A stretch of 64,000 bases of DNA from NCBI RefSeq assembly GCF_000455345.1, contig NZ_HG315691.1, positions 318,696 through 382,695 of the forward strand, in the 5' to 3' direction. The stretch comes from Halopiger goleimassiliensis (lineage in GTDB: Archaea; Halobacteriota; Halobacteria; Halobacteriales; Natrialbaceae). Shown here one piece after another: positions 58,373-64,000 of the stretch. The notes under the pieces were generated by a model. That model had not been told where the DNA came from and searched no databases. It worked only from the letters and a program-made list of their open reading frames with translations. The position numbers and the translations under genes were made by a program. How positions within the stretch are numbered: the first letter of the stretch is position 1; each line of letters starts with the position of its first letter.

Positions 58373-60286
58373 ATGACCGACCGCACCAGTCGAACGGGAA
58401 CGTACCTCTCTCGGCGGACGCTCCTGCTGTCCTCGGGCGTCGCGGGCCTCTCGGCCGTCGCGGGCTGTACGACGGACGACGTCCCCTCGAACACCGACGG
58501 AACGCCGTCCGACGACGAGGCGGAGCCGCGGACCGTCGCGGATCACTCCTCGCCCGATCTCGAGAAGTGGGTCGACGAGGTGCCCCGGCCGGGCGTCGCG
58601 GAGCCGGCCGGGACGAAGGACGGCCAGCCCTATTACGAACTCGAGATGAACGAGTTCGAGCAGCGACTCCACAGCGACCTGCCGCCGACCACCGTCTGGG
58701 GGTACGACGGCCAGTTCCCCGGCCCGACGATCGAGGCCGAGCAGGGCGAACCGATCTACGTCCGGTGGCAGAACGACCTGCCGGACGAGCACCTCCTGCC
58801 CGTCGATACGACGGTTCACGAGGAGATGATCCCGTACGACATCGACGGCGTGCGGACCGTCACGCACCTCCACGGCGGGAACGTCGAAGCCGCGAGCGAC
58901 GGCAAAGCGCAAGGATGGTTCACTCGCGACTTCGAAGCGACCGGTCCCAAGTTCGAGCAGAAGGACTACTACTACGTCAACGACCAGCCGGCGGCGACCC
59001 TGTGGTATCACGACCACGCGGTCGGCATCACGCGGCTGAACGTCTACGCCGGCCTCGCCGGGTTCTACCTCCTCCGGAGCGACCACGAGCGGGGACTCGA
59101 CCTGCCCGACGGCGAGGACGAGATTCCGCTCGTGATCCAGGACCGGAGCCTCGACGAGGACGGCTCGCTGTTCTACCCGTCGGCCGTCTCGGAAGCCCGG
59201 GGTGGCGACGAGTCGTATCCCGAGACGAGCATCGTCCCAGAGTTCTACGGGGACGTCCCCGTCGTCAACGGGAAGGCCTGGCCGCGGCTCTCGGTCGACC
59301 CCGAGACGTACCGGTTCCGGCTGCTCAACGGCTCCAACAGCCGCTTCTACGATCTCGAGCTGCTCGAGTACGACGAGACCGCCGGCGAGACGGGCGACGC
59401 GGGGCCGTCGTTCGTCCAGATCGGCAACGACGGCGGCCTCCTCTCGGAGCCGGTCGAGATCGACGGCCGCCTCGAGATGGGGGCGGGACAGCGGGCCGAC
59501 GTCGTCGTCGACTTCTCGGCGTACGCCGGCGAGACGCTGTTGCTTCACAACGACGCCCCGTCGCTGTACCGCGGCTCGGACGACAAAAACGAGGAGACGA
59601 AGCCGCTGCCGGAGATCATGCTGATCGACGTAGCGGACGCATCCGCCGACGGCGGGGAAAGCGGGGGCGAGACCGACGCCGGGACCGACGACGATGGCGG
59701 AACTACCGGCACGGTTCCCGACGAGTTGGCGACCGTACCGGACCTCCCCGTCGACGCCGCCGAGCAACACCGGCATCTCACGCTCGCCGCGGGAAGCGAC
59801 GAGTACGGTCGGATGAAACACTTCCTCGGCAACCGAGAACAGCCCTCCGGGTACGCGCTGGACGATCCAGTCACCGAGGAGCCGGAACTCGGGACGACCG
59901 AAATCTGGAGCATCGCCAACAACACCGGGATGTCCCACCCGATGCACCTCCACCTCGTTCACTTCCAGGTGCTGGGTCGGGAGTCGCTGAGCGACTACGA
60001 CCGGGAGACCGACGGCGTCGACGTCGACTCGCTCGAGTCGCCCGAGCCGTACGAACTGGGGTGGAACGACGTCGTCACCGTCGACCCCGCGGAGGTCGTC
60101 CACCTCGTCGTCCACTTCGGCGAGTACGAGGGGCTGTTCAACGATCAGACGGGCGAGTACATGTGGCACTGCCACATGGTCGAACACGAGGACTACGACA
60201 TGATGCGTCCCTTCCGGGTGCGTCCGAGCGACGACGCGGAGGCCCACGACAGCGAGGGCGACAACTCGGCGACGGACAGCGAGTGA
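58373..60286 (+). CDS. Exported multicopper oxidase (CotA/laccase-like lipoprotein)
   Basis: The 637-residue product starts with a Tat signal (SRRTLLLSSGVAGLSAVAGC) with a lipobox at Cys32. Three cupredoxin domains carry the copper sites: HLHGG (about 165), WYHDHAVG (about 211), HPMHLHLVHF (about 522) and HCHMVEHEDYDMM (about 599), which supply the trinuclear cluster and the type 1 site with Met as axial ligand. A Gly/Thr/Asp-rich insert lies near residues 423-450. It oxidises metal ions or phenolics at the cell surface with oxygen as acceptor. Divergent from the PurM-like gene. Confidence 0.93.
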   Translation: MTDRTSRTGTYLSRRTLLLSSGVAGLSAVAGCTTDDVPSNTDGTPSDDEAEPRTVADHSSPDLEKWVDEVPRPGVAEPAGTKDGQPYYELEMNEFEQRLHSDLPPTTVWGYDGQFPGPTIEAEQGEPIYVRWQNDLPDEHLLPVDTTVHEEMIPYDIDGVRTVTHLHGGNVEAASDGKAQGWFTRDFEATGPKFEQKDYYYVNDQPAATLWYHDHAVGITRLNVYAGLAGFYLLRSDHERGLDLPDGEDEIPLVIQDRSLDEDGSLFYPSAVSEARGGDESYPETSIVPEFYGDVPVVNGKAWPRLSVDPETYRFRLLNGSNSRFYDLELLEYDETAGETGDAGPSFVQIGNDGGLLSEPVEIDGRLEMGAGQRADVVVDFSAYAGETLLLHNDAPSLYRGSDDKNEETKPLPEIMLIDVADASADGGESGGETDAGTDDDGGTTGTVPDELATVPDLPVDAAEQHRHLTLAAGSDEYGRMKHFLGNREQPSGYALDDPVTEEPELGTTEIWSIANNTGMSHPMHLHLVHFQVLGRESLSDYDRETDGVDVDSLESPEPYELGWNDVVTVDPAEVVHLVVHFGEYEGLFNDQTGEYMWHCHMVEHEDYDMMRPFRVRPSDDAEAHDSEGDNSATDSE

Positions 60287-60473
60287 GAACGGCCTTCGAG
60301 GGAGTCCCTCGAGACGGGCGACGAGCCCCTATCAGTGTTCGGACAAACGGATTCGACACCTCGTTTTTGGGCGGTGAACGCGTACCGATTCGTGATCGGA
60401 CGCCGGGGACGTGGACCGTCTCGACGAGTCCCGTCGCGACGGCACGCGTGCTCGGCGACGAGGTGACTCACGA

Positions 60474-60803
60474 ATGCCAACGATTCGATCCCTGTCGGAG
60501 TTGGAGAGTACCCCACACGCAAACGTCTTTCCGGACGAAGAGCCGAAAACGATCCGGCTGGAACTCGACGACGGCGAGAGCGTAGCGCCGCATTCGCATC
60601 CGGGACGGGAGATCGTCTTCCACCTGCTCGAGGGGGCGATCGAACTGGACCTCGACGACGACACCTACGAGGTAACCGCGGGCGACGTCGCCCGGTTCGA
60701 CGGCGAGCAGGACATCGCACCCCAGGCGGTCGAACCGAGTACGGCGCTCATCGTGCTGGCACGGGAGGAGTCGGCGGCCCGTTCCGACGACTCGGCTCCG
60801 TGA
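60474..60803 (+). CDS. Cupin-domain protein, 109 residues
   Basis: The small single-barrel cupin starts at the ATG at 60474 (MPTIRSLSELESTPHANVFP). Motif 1 is APHSHPGREIVFHLLEG with two His and a Glu, and motif 2 is VTAGDVARFDGEQDIAPQAV, in which the usual His is absent. It follows the multicopper oxidase by 187 bp. Function unknown; sensor or metal-binding role possible. Confidence 0.85.
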   Translation: MPTIRSLSELESTPHANVFPDEEPKTIRLELDDGESVAPHSHPGREIVFHLLEGAIELDLDDDTYEVTAGDVARFDGEQDIAPQAVEPSTALIVLAREESAARSDDSAP

Positions 60804-60877
60804 GACGGTCGTCGAGACCGACGTGGTAGTTCCGCGCCGTCCGTCCCGTCGTTCGAGGGTCGTTTATCCGTCCGAGC

Positions 60878-60889
60878 CGAATATGTCCG
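60878..60889. promoter_or_regulatory. CGAA-N4-TCCG semi-palindrome upstream of bat-type regulator
   Basis: CGAATATGTCCG matches the motif upstream of the multicopper oxidase (reverse complement AGAATATGTTCG) at most positions. A second inverted repeat TTAGG-gcgg-CCTAA (60903-60916) follows, close to the likely TATA region. Confidence 0.35.
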
Positions 60890-60980
60890 CGCCAACCTAT
60901 TCTTAGGGCGGCCTAAAACGAACGGATAGACGCGATCCGATCGGCGACGACCGGCGATCGGGTTCGTTCACCGCTCGACC

Positions 60981-61643
60981 ATGCCCTACGTCGAACTCAC
61001 TATCACGATTCCGACGGACGCGTGGCTCGGCCGACTGCCCCACGACCGATTCGACGCCCGGTTCCGGGTCCTCGCGGCGACCGTGACCGACGGGGTCGGC
61101 ACCGTCCGCCTCGAGATCATCGGGGCCGACGCCGCCGACGTCTGCGAGGAGTTGCGATCGCTCGAGTCCGTGCCGACGCTGACGGTCCAGGAGTCGGCCT
61201 GTCACCGCCGACGAGTACAACTCGAGACGACGACGCCCATCGTGTTGAGCGCGATCCAGCGGGCCGGCGTCCCGCTGAGTATGCCCTTCGAGGTCGCCGA
61301 CGGCCGGATGACCCTCGAGACGACGCTCCCGCAACACCAGCTTTCGGACCTCGGGGAGCGCCTCGAGGAAGCCGGCGTCCGGTACCGGATCGATCGGATC
61401 CAGCCCGAGGCCGAGTCGGACGCGTTGCTGACGGACCGTCAGCGGTGGCTCCTCCACGAGGCGATCGACCGGGGCTACTACGACACCCCGCGCCGGATCA
61501 CGCTGGTCGACCTCGCGGACGAACTCGACCTCGCGAAATCGACGTGTAGCGAAACCCTCCACCGCGTCGAGGAGCGAGTGCTGAAACAGTTCGTCAGCGG
61601 CGACTGCGAACACCAGCCCGACGTCTCCATCCGCGCCGACTGA
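60981..61643 (+). CDS. Bacterio-opsin activator-type (HTH-10) regulator
   Basis: The 220-residue protein has an N-terminal alpha-beta domain (1-140) and the C-terminal bat-type helix-turn-helix: LTDRQRWLLHEAIDRGYYDT, RRITLVDLADELDLAKSTCS and ETLHRVEERVLKQFV. Related halophile proteins (Bat, DmsR, NarO) activate genes for phototrophy or anaerobic respiration. It contains Cys residues near 50 and 74 and a final EHQ, but not an obvious N-terminal Cys cluster like NarO. It could control the cupin/oxidase/DUF2249 genes around it. Confidence 0.88.
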   Translation: MPYVELTITIPTDAWLGRLPHDRFDARFRVLAATVTDGVGTVRLEIIGADAADVCEELRSLESVPTLTVQESACHRRRVQLETTTPIVLSAIQRAGVPLSMPFEVADGRMTLETTLPQHQLSDLGERLEEAGVRYRIDRIQPEAESDALLTDRQRWLLHEAIDRGYYDTPRRITLVDLADELDLAKSTCSETLHRVEERVLKQFVSGDCEHQPDVSIRAD

Positions 61644-61833
61644 CCACGATACCGCCGTCTCCACCTCGGAGGGGACTCGTAGTGGCCGCGCTCGCGCTCG
61701 AAGGCGAACGCCTCCCGGAGTCGGACGGAGAGCGTCTCGACGCCGCGACGGACCCCGGCACCGCTCGAGCCGGCGGACCGATCCGCTCGAAGTCGATATC
61801 CGCGTCGTAGGCCGCCTCGAGCGCCGCAGAGAG

Positions 61834-63069
61834 TCAGTCGAATCGGTAGCTGGAAAACCGAACGAGCAACAGGCCGCCGAGCGCGACGGCGACGGCCGCG
61901 ATGCCCGCGAACGCGAGGAAAAACGTCGTCTGCGTCCCGTAGGTCAGCACGATTCCGGCGAGCGACGCGCCGACCGCGCCGACGCCGTAGACGCCGAGGT
62001 AGAAGTAGCCGAACGAGAGGCCGTGGACGTCCGGCGGGGAGTACTCGGCCAGCAGCGCCTGCCGGATCGGTGCCGACATGTAGATCGTGATCCCGAGGAC
62101 GGCACAGACGGCGAGGATCGCCCAGAGACCGGTTCTCGCGGCGGGGACGAACGCGAGCGAGGCGAGCACGACGACCGAGTACGTACCGATCAGCGCGTAC
62201 TCGGTTCGCGTCCGGTCGGTCCACTTCCCGCCGACGTACTGGCCGATGCCGCCGAGCAGGAGCAGGCCGGCGTAGACGTACTGGCTCGGTTCGAACGATT
62301 CGCCGCCGATCGCGACGGGATCGAACAGCGGCAGGTCGGAAAGGATCTCCGGCAGGAACGACAGCACCCCGCGAGCGTACAGCCCGTGGGTCATCACGAG
62401 CAGGAAGACGACGACGAAGCCGGCCGTAAAGAGCGCCCGGGACTGCCTGAAGAAGCCGACGACGCCGGTCAGCCCAGTCTCGGTCGCGGGCGACGCCGTC
62501 CCGCCGTCGGTCCCCGCCGTCTCGTCGAACTCGAACCGAAACGCCAGCGCCACGGCGACGACGGCAGGTAGCGCGAGCACCGCGGCGACGGTCCGCCAGG
62601 GCAGCCCCGTCAGCAGGATCGCCGCCGCGAACGGGCCGAGCGCCGTCCCGACGTTCCCGGCCGCGCCGTGGTACGCGAGCGCCGTCCCCCGCTCGGCCGC
62701 CCCACGGGTCAGCAGCGACAGCGCCGCCGGGTGATAGAGGCTCGAGGCGGCCCCCCAGACGAGCAGGCCGACCGCCAGCACCTCGAGCGTCGGCGCGGCA
62801 CTGAGCAGGACGAAAGAACTGCCCATCCCCAGGATCGAGACCGTGACGAGGGTCTTCGAGCCGTACTCGTCGGCGAGCACGCCGCTGACGACGGCACCGA
62901 GGCCGATCAGCGCGAGGCCGACGCCGACGAGCGTCCCGAGGACGGCCGGCGAGGTGTCGAAGGCGGGCAGCCAGACGACGATAAACAGCGGGATCGCGAG
63001 TTCGTAGAGGTGAAACATCGCGTGACCGATCGTCGTGAAGCCGACGATCTGTCGATCGTTGCGGTTCAT
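61834..63069 (-). CDS. MFS transporter
   Basis: The 411-residue product from the ATG at 63069 (MNRNDRQIVGFTTIGHAMFH) has about 12 membrane spans. Loop 2-3 carries GVLADEYGSKT, the family's G-x-x-(S)-D-R/K-x-G-R/K-like motif A, and the second half has QYVGGKWTDRTRTEY in the equivalent place. A charged loop (FEFDETAGTDGGTASPATET) joins the halves. The N-terminal GHAMFHLYELAIPLFIVVWL resembles fosmidomycin-resistance-type (Fsr) exporters. Substrate not predictable. Confidence 0.9.
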   Translation of the reverse strand: MNRNDRQIVGFTTIGHAMFHLYELAIPLFIVVWLPAFDTSPAVLGTLVGVGLALIGLGAVVSGVLADEYGSKTLVTVSILGMGSSFVLLSAAPTLEVLAVGLLVWGAASSLYHPAALSLLTRGAAERGTALAYHGAAGNVGTALGPFAAAILLTGLPWRTVAAVLALPAVVAVALAFRFEFDETAGTDGGTASPATETGLTGVVGFFRQSRALFTAGFVVVFLLVMTHGLYARGVLSFLPEILSDLPLFDPVAIGGESFEPSQYVYAGLLLLGGIGQYVGGKWTDRTRTEYALIGTYSVVVLASLAFVPAARTGLWAILAVCAVLGITIYMSAPIRQALLAEYSPPDVHGLSFGYFYLGVYGVGAVGASLAGIVLTYGTQTTFFLAFAGIAAVAVALGGLLLVRFSSYRFD

Positions 63070-63244
63070 GTCGGTATCCGGGGCGGCGCGACCGTATCGC
63101 ACCCCCCTAGCATGCGTGGGCGTCGACTTCGCGTCCCGATCCGTCTCGTCGAGCCGACGGGAGCCGAACGTGGCTCTCGCACGGGTGCTCGAGCGGATGG
63201 CAGGCGGGATTCCGTAGCCCCGGTTCGTCGCTCGCGCACCGTCG

Positions 63245-63979
63245 TCACCCCCGGGAAGACGACTCGAGCGCACCGTCGTAGTGCAGCGCGAGGCTGTACA
63301 TCGATCCCACCTCGCGGGAGCCGATCTCGTCCACGAGACGATCCGCACGGGAAACGAGGGGGGCCGCGAGTGCTGGCGGGAGGTCCGCAACCTGCTCGCG
63401 GACGACGTCCGCGTGAGCCTCGAGCAGGTCGGCGGTCCAGGGCACCGGCTCGAGGATCGTCTCGGTGCGATCGTGGCCCCAGCCGTGGCCGGCGAACAGC
63501 CGCCGGAGGGCGTCGGCGGGGTAGAACGTGAGCGCCGGGCGGCCGTCGGCGAGTTCCGTGGCCGCGTTCTCGACGGCGAACAGTTCTCGAACCGGTTCGG
63601 CGTCGGAAAGCGGCGCGTAGTCGTCGATCACGAGCGTCCCACCGGAGGCGACGACCCGGGTCAGTTCCGCAGCGATCGCCGCAGCCGTCGCCGGTGGAAC
63701 GACGTTGAACAGCGCGTGGGCGGTGATCACGTCGACGCTGTCGTCTGGCAACGGGATCGACCGGAGGTCGGCGTACAGGACCGCCGCTCGATCGTCCTCG
63801 ATCCGCTCCCGAACCTCGAGCGCGTGGTCGGCGTCGTTCGTCACGGCGTAGACCGCGGCGGGGTCGGCCTCGAGGAGGCCGGCCGTCGCGTTGCCGACGC
63901 CGGCCCCGGCCTCGAGGCAAACCCGGCCCACGATCGATCGGTCGGCGAGCGCTCGCCGAATCGTCTTCGGAACGGCCAT
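63245..63979 (-). CDS. Class I SAM-dependent methyltransferase
   Basis: The 244-residue product has the SAM-binding glycine loop LEAGAGVGNATAGLL (22-36), acidic motif YAVTNDADHA after strand 2 and VLYADLRSIPLPDDSVDVIT (motif II). A Rossmann domain is followed by a helical cap (ALFNVVPPATAAAIAAELTR; LVIDDYAPLSDAEP). Substrate unknown; single gene near the right edge. Confidence 0.9.
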   Translation of the reverse strand: MAVPKTIRRALADRSIVGRVCLEAGAGVGNATAGLLEADPAAVYAVTNDADHALEVRERIEDDRAAVLYADLRSIPLPDDSVDVITAHALFNVVPPATAAAIAAELTRVVASGGTLVIDDYAPLSDAEPVRELFAVENAATELADGRPALTFYPADALRRLFAGHGWGHDRTETILEPVPWTADLLEAHADVVREQVADLPPALAAPLVSRADRLVDEIGSREVGSMYSLALHYDGALESSSRG

Positions 63980-64000
63980 ACCACCTGTCTCGACGCCGAC

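Noticed and set aside
58121-60247. Minus-strand frame of 708 codons over the multicopper oxidase
   Set aside because: The plus strand carries all four copper-binding motifs and a lipobox; the minus product has no recognisable feature.

Overview
The window is chromosomal-type DNA of an extreme halophile of class Halobacteria. The evidence is high G+C with strong Asp/Glu-rich protein bias, archaeal TATA-type promoters with many apparently leaderless starts, twin-arginine signals on exported proteins, and PGF-CTERM (archaeosortase) tails. No rRNA, tRNA, CRISPR array or complete insertion sequence was seen. Genus cannot be fixed by eye; a Natrinema/Haloterrigena-like organism is a guess only.

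Region 1 (1-21.1 kb) is a surface-protein locus. A large exported protein with beta-sandwich repeats runs off the left edge. It is followed by five same-strand (minus) paralogs of the major cell-surface (S-layer) glycoprotein family, called SLG1 to SLG5 here: 2608-5448, 7031-9850, 10369-13608, 14787-17876 and 18286-21093. Two related ~210-residue genes (5927-6580 and 14051-14683) sit between them. The five share an export signal, a conserved core and a PGF-CTERM tail. They also share a promoter-leader cassette: a TATA element about 32 nt before a TACCCCTAYCCGG-like motif that lies about 108 nt before each start codon.

Region 2 (21.5-29.6 kb) begins with a TetR regulator divergent from an exported beta-sandwich protein plus RND exporter operon; a perfect 20-bp palindrome lies between them. 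A TrkA-type protein with an AsnC-type sensor domain follows, then a palindrome-rich convergent spacer and small halophile-specific genes.

Region 3 (29.8-35.2 kb) looks like an accessory island. It holds a four-gene operon with a very small TnpB-like RuvC protein and a coiled-coil/winged-helix protein, a divergent phage-repressor-like winged helix protein, a strongly AT-rich orphan gene, and a ribbon-helix-helix/PIN pair with a palindromic operator.

Region 4 (35.2-54.9 kb) is mostly core-like. It has MetY, a PhoX-type protein ending in a dockerin-like domain beside a cohesin-like PGF-CTERM protein, GpmI, NurA, an exported 5'-nucleotidase with a second cohesin-like protein, DUF7344-type and lipoprotein genes, a membrane glycosyltransferase, a HerA-type ATPase (7 kb from NurA) and a peroxiredoxin.

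Region 5 (55-64 kb) has a four-repeat DUF2249 protein, two cupins, an AIR-synthase-like protein, a multicopper oxidase, a bacterio-opsin-activator-type regulator, an MFS transporter and a methyltransferase. Several of these genes have CGAA-N4-TTCG-like sites upstream, which suggests (but does not prove) a small redox-responsive regulon.
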